Origin: Mantis religiosa
Lineage: Eukaryota; Arthropoda; Insecta; Mantodea; Mantidae
Length of the DNA stretch: 64,000 nt
Assembly (NCBI GenBank): GCA_030765055.1
Contig: CM060947.1
Location: forward strand, 218,511,271-218,575,270
Direction: 5' to 3'
Positions within the stretch are counted from its first letter, which is position 1; every line of letters begins with the position of its first letter. Both the position numbers and the translations under genes were made by a program. Below the pieces are notes generated by a model. It searched no databases and was not told the origin of the DNA. It saw only the letters and a list, made by a program, of their open reading frames with translations. This document shows positions 48,012 through 58,800 of the stretch, one piece after another.

Positions 48012-50526
48012 ATTATCTCAAGAGCCAAATATTAAACATCTGAATAATTCAAACATTTTATACACAAATAGATGATACTAAACGATTTCTTTAAAGTATT
48101 TTGATCAATATTGATAGACTACTTTGAAAAAGGGTTTTGAAAAAGCGCATATTTTGGGTAAAACACAGTAAATAAAAAACTTAATCCCAGCAATATGAAA
48201 CTTTAATAGATTTACTATATTGGTATGGAAAATTTATGTACCAAAATAAGCTTCTAACTCAAATATAAAAATTATAGACGCCCCTCCCCCCCTTAAGTGG
48301 CGTGCCGAACTTCTTAGCACAAGGCGACATCAAAGAGAAAACTGACAACAAACTCACTCCTGTGAATTATAAATGCACTTGAAGGATTAAAAATCCTGTC
48401 CCTGCAATGTTAAATCTGCTAACTTAATGACACATTATTATCCACAAAATTAATTAGGTTACCTGACTGACTTTACATGATGTAGTTGCACGCCTACTAT
48501 GTTCACTATAATTATGCAATAAGGCTGTTGATAAAGAAAGATGGGATTGTTTTTAATGTACCATCCTCTTATTAAAATATATTAGAACTAATCAACCCAG
48601 GTTATTTTTTAATTTGAAAAACATTCAATTCTACATTAAATTCACATCATTTATCATTCTAAAATTTATTTAACTATCTTAAAATATTTACGAAAAAGGT
48701 AATTTACACCAGCATTTACAGATGCTCCGTGTGAAAATTAAGAAAACATGCAGATATTTGAAAAGAAAGAAAACACAGAAGCTAGCCTCCTTCATAGTAG
48801 TGTCAATTTGTGGTATAAAAGTTGCCTAGTTTATAACAGGACTAATCTATGAACAGTATCTACTAAATAGTAGATGCAGTCCATTTATAACAATACATTT
48901 AAAAGAGATATTGTATCTACAATGATAAAACACATTAAAGAAGACATTCTAATAGTATTACACCAAAACAAACTATTTGGCAATTTTTGCAATTTTAATC
49001 TCTCTTTAATCTCTTTTTTAATCTCTCTTTTCAACTGTGTATTTACCTATGCCTTACGTTCCCTGGAAACATCATTCAAGAAATCGTGTTCTCGATTTCG
49101 GAAAAAAAAATCAAGAGCACAGTAGTTTAGGCGAAGTATGAAAACAAAATTTGCAGTATGCTCAGTTGCAGTGGATGTGATGCAATGCGCATGCTCCAGA
49201 CGCGAATACACGTGGGAGGGGCGCGGATCGATATGTCTGGACGACGGCGCTGCATGCAGTACACTCCTTGTATTAAACCTACCACAACTATTGATTAATT
49301 CATCTTTCTCTACTTTCTATTTCCTAGAGCTCTTCACCATGCGGATGTTGCTTCACGTGCCCAGCTATGTCCATTTATACTGCGGTTTAATATCTTCGCC
49401 AGATGTTCAGCGAGTGCACTTTAATTGGTGAGCTAAATCCAAAGATGATTGGCTGACCCTAATGCACAAGAGAAGTTTCTCAACCGGCTCATGAGCTACA
49501 GCATCCCTCAATTGAACGTTTTATTCGATCAAATTGTTTCACTATCACTGTTTTCTTGACAAAAACAGTTTAAGATGTATAGTACTGTATGCCTGTATTT
49601 CAACTGGTCACATCACCATGAGCTGTAACCTAAAATCAAGATTTAAAAGCAGTATTTTCAGAGCATACTGCTTGGAAAGGACATTATACTGCTTATATTA
49701 CGTTTTTTTTGCTTATTTTATTTCTCATGAAAATCCCAACCCTAGCCACCCTTTCACATTAAAACATTTTTCATTATTTTCGGTTTTCTCAACAAAACTA
49801 AATATTTTATTAAGCCTAAATTGCTTTTTTAAACATATTTGCATGACAAAATCCACATTTTGAATTGTCTGGAAATAGCCTAGAAGTCATCTTCATTTAG
49901 AATTACTTTCGTATACCGTACGAGATAGACAAAATCTTATGAGGTAACAAATTAAATCAAAATTTCTTGTGAAGTTAACCCATCAGATACGTATCTTGTT
50001 TTATAATTTAAAAACTAAGTGGCTATCACTTTAATCTACTGCATTCCTACACTTGCCTACAAGTTTATGTCGATAAGTTGATACTAGAATAAGTTTTACT
50101 ATGAATGGTTTACATGCGAGTGAGTTGAAAAAATCGTTGGAATGCAACATTTTTTTCTTTAAGTTTATCTACTTTAAATCTTGTTTTACAATTAAGCACA
50201 TTAAAATGGATTCACTATTGATTTCCATCATGCAGTGTGCACCAAATGCCACTGGTTCATGCGAAGCACTCTGTAACTGATTTCTGCTATATCTGATCAT
50301 TTTACAGGACACATGTAGAACTTACGTTTGCTCTTTCTGGAGAGTTCAGAAGCACCCTGACTTTATAAGCCAGCACATTCAACAAAAATTTGTCAAATCA
50401 GAAGCCTCTAACACACAATGCATAATTTTAGTTATAATAATTTGAATTGCTCCCAAATTTTCCTAACCGGTGAGGCCTCTTTCTATTAAACTCTACAGTT
50501 ACAGCCTATTTTGTAATTCGAGTACA
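48012..50526. other. Unassigned AT-rich sequence
   Basis: Only short open frames (for example 49138-49431 and 49534-49863) with no recognisable motif. Confidence 0.4.
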
Positions 50527-50684
50527 CCGCAACTGAACTATTCATTGCAGTAAAGCGAAACACGTTATCACGTGATTACGTATGTTTAGCCAAACAAACT
50601 TCAGAACATCTTTCCCACGTGAAGTAAATCACGTGATAGGAGTTGGTTTCGCTTTACTGTTGTGGATACTTCAGCTGCGTTGCC
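50527..50684. repeat. Imperfect palindrome carrying CACGTG boxes
   Basis: The left arm 50527-50577 and right arm 50626-50684 are reverse complements at about 75-80% identity, including the identical core 'cagtaaagcgaaac' and 'atcacgtgat'. Two TCACGTGA sequences, one in each arm, plus a CCACGTGA in the spacer, give three CACGTG E-boxes within about 70 bp. It could be a MITE or a regulatory palindrome. Confidence 0.6.
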
Positions 50685-51653
50685 ACTAATTATAAAATGA
50701 ATTATACCATGGCTCTCCAAGATATAAGCTACTTTGATATTCTGATATATTCCTTGTTATCTATCTTTCTCAATAGGCACTTTTCTCAAATGGGAAAGGC
50801 AGCCCATAGTGAGATTTGATTATCGCTTAAAGTCTGCTCAATTTTCATACTCCCTTGCATGTAGAAGAAAATTAGCAATAAGAGAATGTCTAGAAACGTT
50901 TACATCGATTAACATGTTTATATCGAATAAACATTTTTAATAGTTTGTACAGGACTGGGGGAAGTTATGCGACTGTTACACATTAGATTTTTGTGTTTGT
51001 TTCACTTTTCTTTTTATTTTGTTGCGATGCATTACATTTTTTCCCCTCCCAATGCTAAAATTGTTTCTGCAACTTTTATATAACTTTGCCAACTAATATT
51101 GTTTAAATTTGTCAAATTTTAAAGTAATTCTTAACTTTTATTATATACTGTGCTCAATTCTTTTTCTATTTAAACTGCTGTTTTAACGCTGACTTAATAT
51201 CAATACTAGTTAGTGCTTAAAATAAGTATTACTTTCCAATTGCTATTTTCTGCCTTTGTTAATGTAAATGGAGATACATTGAGACAAAAATGGTAACTCC
51301 GCCTTCAGCGCTACTTTTTAAGATCCCGAGTCATGGGAGAAGTCTTCTGAAACAACTCGAAATCAAGTCTCTGGAATTGTCCGTTTCGAAAGTCTAGTAA
51401 CTTAAGCGACGGAAGAAAAGATGTGTCTCCCGGCTCTTCGCATCAGCAGTAGCATTCGTGACGGCAGCGTCGGTTCTCCTTGAACAACTCGCTGCGTTTT
51501 CGGCCGGCAAATAACAAAGGCGGTGAGATGGGGTGACTCATAACAAAGCAGGCCGATGGAGAGGTTTTCAATACTGCCATGACAATATTTTACATGTTCC
51601 ATGACATAACTGTCCTCAAATAAATTAATAAAAAATACGTTACTAGACAATAT
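50685..51653. other. Unassigned sequence
   Basis: AT-rich until about 51370, then a more GC-balanced patch to about 51560. No gene was recognised. The LTR retrotransposon inserts at 51654. Confidence 0.4.
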
Positions 51654-52142
51654 TGTAGCTTTGTGGGTTCGAAGAATTAAAAGGCCGAGTTGCAGAAATT
51701 AAAAACATCCTTTATTTCCGTAGCAATACACTGTCCAATTCTCACGTAACAACATTACATCACACAATCTTCCAAGGTCGAGAACAATAACAAACACTTG
51801 CAGCTGATCACATTAGCTCTCGTTACAACAACACTGACTGTTACACAACAACTGCTTCACAACTACAACTGTCCTGCTAGCATGTCACAATCCCTTTTAT
51901 ATCTCCATTCATGATTACCAGACTGTTCTGTCAATCACTAGAAGTTTCTGGAAACAAGGCATCTAGTTACATAATTCGAACATTCTATCACCTTCCAGAA
52001 ACGTAACTTAATCTACCCGGCGAGGCCTTTGACTCAGTTATCTTGCCTGCCGGCACTCTCTGTTTACACACGTTCGTTATCTACGTGAAACCTATCCATT
52101 TATTGTGTGCCAAGCCGCCTTATCGCGATCGGGTTCGCGACA
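51654..52142 (-). repeat. 3' LTR
   Basis: Same length as, and apparently identical in sequence to, the 5' LTR, including the TATA box and AATAAA. No substitution was found when the two were compared line by line. Confidence 0.95.
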
Positions 52143-52155
52143 CTGCTCCCTCCTC
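52143..52155 (-). promoter_or_regulatory. Polypurine tract
   Basis: The minus strand reads GAGGAGGGAGCAG directly before the 3' LTR, a nearly all-purine run where plus-strand DNA synthesis is primed. It overlaps the stop codon of the last frame (TGA at 52154-52156). Confidence 0.8.
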
Positions 52156-52559
52156 AAGGCTGTTCGTCCCGAACAGCACCATCGTAGCGGGCCAGACGAT
52201 CCAAGTGTACCACCAGCATCTTCCCTCGGGGCACCTTTTCGATGCGGTAGACCATGTCGTTAATCCTCTTCACCACCCGGTAAGCTCCTTGTCACGGCTG
52301 TTGAAGGTTTTCGATAGTTCGGTTTGTTGCCAGGTGTTCTCCTGAAGTACCGGCGTGCACTTCCTCCAAGACCTCCGAGACCTTACTTCGGGGAAGTACC
52401 AACTGTTGTCTCTGCGTCTTCCAATAGGGCATTCCCATACCCGGAACAGCCCGAGCACCCTTTGGGATAGCTCGGATAACTCCCTGGTTGAAAGAGGCCC
52501 GGGTCTTGTTCCTACGGGTTCAAGGCGAATGGGAGTAGAACCTCTGGACTCAAACCCGG
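52154..52559 (-). pseudogene. Integrase remnant lacking the catalytic core
   Basis: Pieces in shifting frames read 'LVLPRSKVSEVLEEVHAGTS', then 'GEHLATNRTIENL', the H-H half of the zinc-binding domain (HHCC). These are followed at about 52300 directly by 'GAYRVVKRINDMVYRIEK' and 'GKMLVVHLDRLARY', the C-terminal chromo-like/SH3 end. The two cysteines of the zinc finger and the whole DDE core are absent. The frame stops at 52154-52156. Confidence 0.8.
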
Positions 52560-53097
52560 AACAGAATGCCCTCTCTGATCTTCAGCGAGTCCCATTGGGC
52601 CCAGTACGACTTATAGGTGGCGCTCCTCGGTGCGATGTCCTCCCAGGTTGGTCTTGTCCCTACCTCCGCTTTCCTCAAGAGTGGTCCCAAGTCTGCGTCT
52701 GCCAGCTGCTCCCTCCTCAGGCCTGCGCTATGCCAGCCATCCGCAGGCACTGCCGTGACTACTCAGACTGCTGCGGCACGCTCCTTCTCTTCCACTCTTG
52801 TGCATTGACCGCACTCCTCTGGGTAGGATCTTCGGGATATGGCGTCTGCGTTACCGTGGTTCTTCCCTCTACGCTGATCAGAGGTGAAGTCGTACTCCTG
52901 CAGCCTCTGAACCCAACGTGCTGTCTGGCCTTCCAGGTTTCTAAAGCTCAGTAGCCAGGTTAGGGCGGAGTGGTCAGTCATCAGGTGGAATGGCTGACCG
53001 TACAGGAACTTGTGGAAGTGTTCCAAGGCCTTTACTACCGCCAGTAACTCTCGCCGGGTGACGCTGTAATTCTTCTCTGCCTTGGCTAAAGACGCGC
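52560..53097 (-). pseudogene. RNase H and connection region
   Basis: The start can be read as 'SLAKAEKNYSVTRRELLAVV', then 'HKFLYGQPFHLMTDHSALTW' and 'GQTARWVQRLQEYDF', ending 'HGNADAISRR'. These are the late strands of the Ty3/gypsy RNase H (TDH with its catalytic aspartate; H-x-N-A-D-x-x-S-R). It continues to 'RPTWEDIAPRSATYKSYWAQ', the linker before integrase. The early RNase H strands are missing along with the reverse transcriptase. Confidence 0.85.
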
Positions 53098-53872
53098 TGG
53101 TATCGTCTCGGCAGTTGTCGAGCCTTCTCGAGCTGTTCTGCGGTCAGATGATCGGCCGCCCTCTCCAGTAAGCCTTCCAGCCGGGGCCCAAGGTATTGTG
53201 TTGGCACCGGCTCCTGTTGTCTTGTCGATTGCTGTCAAGATGACCACGGGATCGCACGTCCCCATCTCTGTTCCGGCCTGGACATCGTGATCGGTGTCCG
53301 CTAGGTTAAGCAGCCTCACTGGCACCTCTCGGTACGGCAACATGTTCTTCATTCGCTGTCCTTCCAGTCGCGCCGTCACCACCACCTTTCTCGCGGGGAC
53401 CCACGTCTTCCTTGAAGATGACCCTGCAGATTCCAAGGCGTTCTTTACGTTGCCGGAGTAAGACCTCTTCTCCATTGAGCCGCAGGACCTTCCTGCCGTC
53501 GTCGACCGTCGCCTCGTGGCTCCTGAGGGCATCCAGTCCCAGTATCTCATCCTCAGCCACCTCCGCAACGAATATCCACTGACGCACGGCACTCCATCCC
53601 AAGGTCAACTGCAGCAGGGTCTCCCTCTCCACGGTCAAGGTTTCGCCCGATGCTGTCACTAGCTGGTATAGTCGGTTCGGTTTTCTTGACGGTGAACCCC
53701 TGGCTACGTCGGGTGTAATGACGGTCATTGCTGCTCCGGCGTCTACGAGCACGTAGCACGGCTTCCCTCGTAACCAACAATCTGTGATGAAGCTGTCATT
53801 CATCCGTCGGCTGACGGCGCGCAGTGTCACTAGAGGAGATGGTGTAGACGGCGCCGACGTGCTCCTCGCCAC
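53098..53872 (-). pseudogene. Retropepsin-like protease and linker up to the missing reverse transcriptase
   Basis: The frame 53306-53872 holds the aspartic protease: 'LRGKPCYVLVDAGAAMTVIT' with the catalytic DAG (other elements have DTG or DSG), and the second conserved region 'EVAEDEILGLDALRSHEATV'. A frameshift near 53400 moves to another frame, with 'YREVPVRLLNLADTDHDVQA' and, after a further shift, 'DHLTAEQLEKARQLPRRYQ', the linker that normally precedes the reverse transcriptase. At about 53098 this is joined directly to RNase H; the palm and fingers with the YxDD site are gone. Confidence 0.8.
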
Positions 53873-53880
53873 GCCGGTCC

Positions 53881-53997
53881 TTACTCGTTCCTACGGTTGC
53901 TCTTCCTGGTGTCGGTCATCTTCGCGGTCATTGTCACTCTTAAGTTGCTATTTGCAGCTTCCGTCTTTGTTGCTAATTCGGTCTTCATTTCTTCCAT
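53881..53997 (-). CDS. Short gag-like leader frame
   Basis: A 38-codon frame starts with ATG at 53997, soon after the primer-binding site. It is charged, beginning MEEMKTELATKTEAANSN. It has no zinc knuckle, and the capsid and nucleocapsid are absent. It probably marks the start of the original gag before a deletion joined it close to the protease; the next frame begins within about 10 bases. Confidence 0.4.
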   Translation of the reverse strand: MEEMKTELATKTEAANSNLRVTMTAKMTDTRKSNRRNE

Positions 53998-54017
53998 CTT
54001 CTCGGTGTTGTTGTCTC

Positions 54018-54031
54018 GCTTCCTGACACCA
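54018..54031 (-). promoter_or_regulatory. Primer-binding site
   Basis: Two bases after the 5' LTR the minus strand reads TGGTGTCAGGAAGC. A PBS begins TGG because it pairs with the CCA end of a tRNA. The tRNA species was not identified. Confidence 0.75.
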
Positions 54032-54033
54032 AT

Positions 54034-54522
54034 TGTAGCTTTGTGGGTTCGAAGAATTAAAAGGCCGAGTTGCAGAAATTAAAAACATCCTTTATTTCCG
54101 TAGCAATACACTGTCCAATTCTCACGTAACAACATTACATCACACAATCTTCCAAGGTCGAGAACAATAACAAACACTTGCAGCTGATCACATTAGCTCT
54201 CGTTACAACAACACTGACTGTTACACAACAACTGCTTCACAACTACAACTGTCCTGCTAGCATGTCACAATCCCTTTTATATCTCCATTCATGATTACCA
54301 GACTGTTCTGTCAATCACTAGAAGTTTCTGGAAACAAGGCATCTAGTTACATAATTCGAACATTCTATCACCTTCCAGAAACGTAACTTAATCTACCCGG
54401 CGAGGCCTTTGACTCAGTTATCTTGCCTGCCGGCACTCTCTGTTTACACACGTTCGTTATCTACGTGAAACCTATCCATTTATTGTGTGCCAAGCCGCCT
54501 TATCGCGATCGGGTTCGCGACA
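54034..54522 (-). repeat. 5' LTR
   Basis: This LTR carries its own promoter signals on the minus strand: a TATA box TATAAAA at 54275-54281 and a polyadenylation signal AATAAA at 54091-54096. It begins TGTCGCGAACCC and ends GCTACA. Confidence 0.95.
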
Positions 54523-55905
54523 ATATAGTACTGGGTGCGGAAAAACCATGCGCAGAAAATTTTAAGGCAGAATTAAAAATACCATAGTAGGCATTTTGAG
54601 GATAGTAACAAGGAGTTAGAAGCTTATTCTTTATTGTGCTATATACGTTAAAAATAAATGTCACGTTAAGACTCCGATTGTGAAACCTCTTTATGGTGTG
54701 TCAGATGTGAACAAAATGCACTCTTAAACATTGTTAGTCGCTGTTCACAAATATGTCTGATGTGAAGTCTACTGTTTAATAAGGTAATACCTGTCATTAT
54801 ACTACATATGAGACCTCATGATTCTAACCTCAAAAATTTGGTGCTAATTTCTAACTAAATTGTCTGCACATTGTATTCTCACAGCTTGTATGAGTAGAAA
54901 GGAAGGAAGGTGCGAAAAGTCCAAGTTGAAATTTAACAGATCACCTTTGTATTTAATGATTTAGGAACATATTTTCCCAGCTCCTTTTAGTGTATACATT
55001 TCGATGCAATCCACGTCAGTAAATGTTTGGTTTTTGTGAGGGCGATGTGAGCGTGGGTGAAACCCAATTTCCGAGCATACAATAGTTGGTTATCTTGTGC
55101 CCACAACCTCGTCATTTTGTTTTCCATCTCAGTAAAGAGTTTCGACAGATACCTCAAGGACACGATATACGATTATTAACGCCTCAATATCTAACCGCTA
55201 GCTAATAACACATCCAAGGATATGAATACCCGGAATAGATGCTTGCTTGGATAATTCATGCCAATACTGACGTCTCTAGAAATGTTCGAATCACAACGTT
55301 CATTTCAAGGATAAGGAATTGCACTTAATTCTACAATGCATCTCTTTGACACAGACTTTGGGATTTTATAAGATTAACATTTTAAAAATCTCACCTTCTC
55401 TACGCATTTAAACAAATTTTCTTACAAAAGATTATGCATTTACACACCTACCGAGATAAAACCTTCATTATACATGTCGCTGTAGAAGAATACAGTACAC
55501 CTATGTCAGTAATTTTTATAAAGCGTGTGTTATGTGATTGCCTTAAATTCCAGGCATCTTGCATTTTCAAGCAAAATTGGATAGTCACTAAACATTTCAG
55601 TAGGATATTTGAAATTTCAAATCAGTATCAAAGAATATATTGGAAATGGTTAAAAAAAAAATTGACATTAAATGTGCATTTAAACGAGACTTACATATTC
55701 TGTACAGAATAGAGATATTTCAATAGCTCTAGGCAGAAAATTCAAGATCTAAACTTTTTGCCATGAGCATATTTTAATATTTTATTTTCATCAAAAGGTT
55801 AAGAGCAATTTTTTAGCAAATCTGAAATAATTTTCCATATGCAGAATAGTTTGATATTTTTATAGGGGGAGTTCCTGGAAGTCTTCGGTCAAATCCTTAC
55901 GCAAG
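54523..55905. other. Unassigned AT-rich sequence
   Basis: Nothing recognised; the longest open frame (55434-55712) has no motif. Confidence 0.4.
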
Positions 55906-55915
55906 CACGCGCGCG

Positions 55916-55986
<71 letters not shown>
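55906..55986 (+). repeat. (GC)n(AC)n compound microsatellite
   Basis: A GC/CG dinucleotide run of about 18 bp passes directly into an AC run of about 63 bp. Alternating purine-pyrimidine tracts of this length can adopt Z-DNA under supercoiling, as known for such sequences. Confidence 0.97.
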
Positions 55987-55990
<4 letters not shown>

Positions 55991-56340
55991 TTAGAGTTCT
56001 CTCTTTTCTGAAAATGTTTATTTTTAAATTCAGAATGTGTACATCTGTGCATCCAGTGTAACGGCGTATCGACTTTTTGGGCGCAATGCAATATGTTCTC
56101 TACTTACCATACGTGAATAGGAGAGAAACTAAAAATAGTTGTCAAGCAACATGACCTTGTCTGGCTTCTGTTTCTTTAACACACACTTATGTTCTCTGCG
56201 TGACCTTCCAACAAAATATAAGCTACTTCTCACTGTAACATGTGCCTGGAGGGGAAAACAAGCGACATGATCACCACAAACATGCCAAGCCAGTCTTTGT
56301 GCAAATGAATGAAACGTGTAACACTAAGTAATAACATATA

Positions 56341-56577
56341 GCCCACCTCTGTGTCGTGGCAGTAGAGTGTCCGCCTCATATTCAAGACATCTGGAGCTCG
56401 AATTTCCGTCAGGACGAGTTACTTCGATAAAGTTCCTTTTTTTCGGGGGTTTCCTTTATCTTGAAAGATGAATGTCGGGTAATTAAGCTCTATGCACCCT
56501 GGGCTCATTTAAGGATAATTTCAGCAATTTCATTCATATGCAATGTGATTTACCTACGTTGGAGGACGTTAATTAAA
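56341..56577 (+). repeat. SINE family A, diverged full-length copy
   Basis: Begins 'gcccacctctgtgtcgtggc', has a decayed B box ('ctggagctcgaatttccgtc'), then 'gacgagttacttcgataaag', 'tttcgggggtttcctttatc', 'caccctgggctcatttaagg' and the tail 'acgttggaggacgttaatta'. It is 213 bp upstream of the intact copy in the same orientation. Confidence 0.8.
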
Positions 56578-56789
56578 AAACAACACTATTTTAGTAATAA
56601 CATACATTCAACTCGTGTTTTGGATCGTTCTTTAAAAGAACTCCTTTCACGTCGCTGTAGGATTCGGCTGTGTGAGTTAAACTTCAAATAAATTTACTTT
56701 TCTCTAGTTTGTTAAAGTATTCTCTTTAACGTTTCAGGGACTGGTTATCTAGGGTTATGACCCGTCAGTATATACCTATCTTAATCTGC

Positions 56790-57048
56790 GACACCTGCCT
56801 CGGTAGCCTGGTGGTAGATAACACGTCTGCCTCACGTTCAAGAGGTCCCGAGTTCGAATATCGATCAGGGCGAGTTACCTGGATAAGGTTTTTCCGGGGT
56901 TTTCCCTTATCCTGATCAACGAATGTCAGGTAACTCTAAGCTATATGGACCCTGGGCTCATTTGAGCATCATTTCACCCATTCCATTCATCGTCCGATAT
57001 AACTTAACGTTGGAGGACGTAAATTACAAAATAAAAAAAAAAATAATA
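56790..57048 (+). repeat. SINE family A, intact with 12-bp target-site duplication
   Basis: This 259-bp copy begins after ATCTTAATCTGC (56778-56789) and ends with an A-rich tail before the same 12 bases (57049-57060). It has A-box-like 'ctggtggtagataacacg' and B box 'ggtcccgagttcgaata', then 'gttttcccttatcctgatca', 'aagctatatggaccctgg' and 'cattcatcgtccgatataac'. It is the best reference copy for this family in the window. Confidence 0.93.
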
Positions 57049-57060
57049 ATCTTAATCTGC

Positions 57061-58584
57061 TACTAAAAGCCAAGGTTAACGAACTGCAATTACTAATGCA
57101 AAAGAACCTTGCTTCACAATACGCAGGGTATCATCTACAGACTGGCCGGTATCATACATTTCATGACTTTTTTGTTTATATGAGAACGGAATTATTTTGA
57201 ATATAACGAGTTTACAGCTCAAGAATCAATGATAGGACAGAGTAATGGGAAGCTTGAGTTAAGAAATGTAAATGAGTTGAAAACATGGCGACCTTTAAAC
57301 TCGGGTCGAACTTGGAGCAAGGGTGTAACCTGCATGAGCATTCGGAGATCTGAGGTAAATCTCATATTAGTCGGCCATGCATAGATTGAAGTAGTTCATT
57401 TCCTGGCCCACCCCCTCGTTTAACTTACGTCATTAAAGTAACTTTTCAATTTACGAAACTTCTGTTGATTCCAAAGAAAATGCTGTAACAAATAAAACTG
57501 CGGGATTACCCAGCGTCTTTGTAAGGATACATCGATTGACTCTACTTCGAGGTCAATTAACATGTGTTACAGCACTTGTTGAGGCAATAAGAATGCGTTC
57601 AAAGTCACGAATTCATACTGATATTGCACTGCAGTGGTTTTCTTTCTCTAAGAATAATTTTTCAGTCCAATAACTTTAGCATTAATCATTAAATTCCTAA
57701 TTAATTTTTGCATTAAACCCTTTTTAAAATCGTCCCTGAATAACACAAATGGAATTTAAAACAAGACAAGCCATAGTGGCCTCAATACCTAAATTAATTT
57801 TCAAAGGAGCCCCAGACACGCTCTTCAAGTTCAATGAGATGCATTAGTGTCATTAGTTATTAATTTTATGGTAGTTGCTTCGCAATTACTTCGACAGTCT
57901 CATTTTCGCACGTTCTTACTGCATACATACGTCACCAGTGGACAAGAATACTACCTGACAGGGGCGGCTTCTGAGGTAGTGCCGCTGTGCCATGGCACCA
58001 TCTGTATGAAAACGAAAGAAAGTGTATAGGGATTGCGCAAAAAAGATTGTTTCTGAGTATCTGCTCCCTCGTGTGAATAGGTGCGCTAAACGCAAGTGCT
58101 CTGTCCTGGTTGTTTTCCGTGGCTTGGCGCCGATTCCAGAACGGCACCATCTACGCTCATAAGCGCCTGTGTTAAGGGCTAGGATGTCTGCTTATATACG
58201 GCTTCTTATGGGAGAAGGTGGTGCCGAGATTTCTCTGGCGCATAACTTGCGCTTTATCCGCTAGAGTGCAGTAAAGTACGAGACTTAAGATAGCTGTCGC
58301 GAAATCGTAAACGAACGCTTCATATCACATTCTTCATGAACTTTATACTCAAACCTTTACTGTACTCGTTACACCTGTGCATAACAAGAATACGGATGTA
58401 ATAAATATCTATTTCCGTTTCCCTGTATGTTGTGTTTGGTACAGTATATTATAAAATAGGATGGATCATTGATAAATTTACCTAAATCGTTCGAAATTGG
58501 TACATATATATTAACAACCTTTGTTTATTTATTTCATTTACGATTTATTTATTCATTTACTTTTAATTTATTTATTTGTTTATG
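57061..58584. other. Unassigned sequence
   Basis: Mostly AT-rich. At 57958 the sequence 'caggggcggcttctgagg' looks like a hAT-type transposon end, but no inverted partner was found. Several AT-rich 'tttatttattt' repeats occur near 58525-58575. Confidence 0.35.
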
Positions 58585-58800
58585 GCACCGTCAATATAAT
58601 GCCTCACCGTCCGCACCTGATACCCGAAATAATTGAACACGGAAATTTGGGAAGGAAAACCTCCCAGAACTAAGTTTAAGCTATAGGCATTTGTCAGTTA
58701 CAAGCACTGAGGAAAACCTGAAACGGAGTACGGTCCTAGCATGATATGAACCGCGGACCTCCCGTCAAGAATCCGAACGTTTCCACTATCAGTGTCGTTA
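58585..58800 (-). repeat. SINE-like element with decayed tRNA promoter
   Basis: On the minus strand the head 'gacactgatagtggaaacg' is followed by a B-box-like 'gaggtccgcggttcatatca', then 'caggttttcctcagtgcttg' and 'gggaggttttccttccc'. The layout (box, then GTTTTCC motifs) is like the other SINEs, but the sequence belongs to none of families A-C. Confidence 0.4.

Larger units (their letters stand above)
51654..54522 (-). mobile_element. Ty3/gypsy-type LTR retrotransposon, internally deleted, recent
   Basis: The 2,869-bp element has two 489-bp LTRs (51654-52142 and 54034-54522) that look identical by eye, each starting TG and ending CA. A 4-bp target-site duplication ATAT lies at 51650-51653 and 54523-54526. 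Read on the minus strand the order is LTR, primer-binding site, short gag-like frame, aspartic protease, RNase H, integrase zinc-binding region, integrase C-terminus, polypurine tract, LTR. This is the Ty3/gypsy gene order. Reverse transcriptase and the integrase catalytic core are missing, and the remaining frames are shifted, so the copy cannot make its own enzymes. Confidence 0.95.

Noticed and set aside
55897..56091. Open frame with Cys-Val repeats
   Set aside because: It is the (GC)n(AC)n microsatellite translated on the minus strand.
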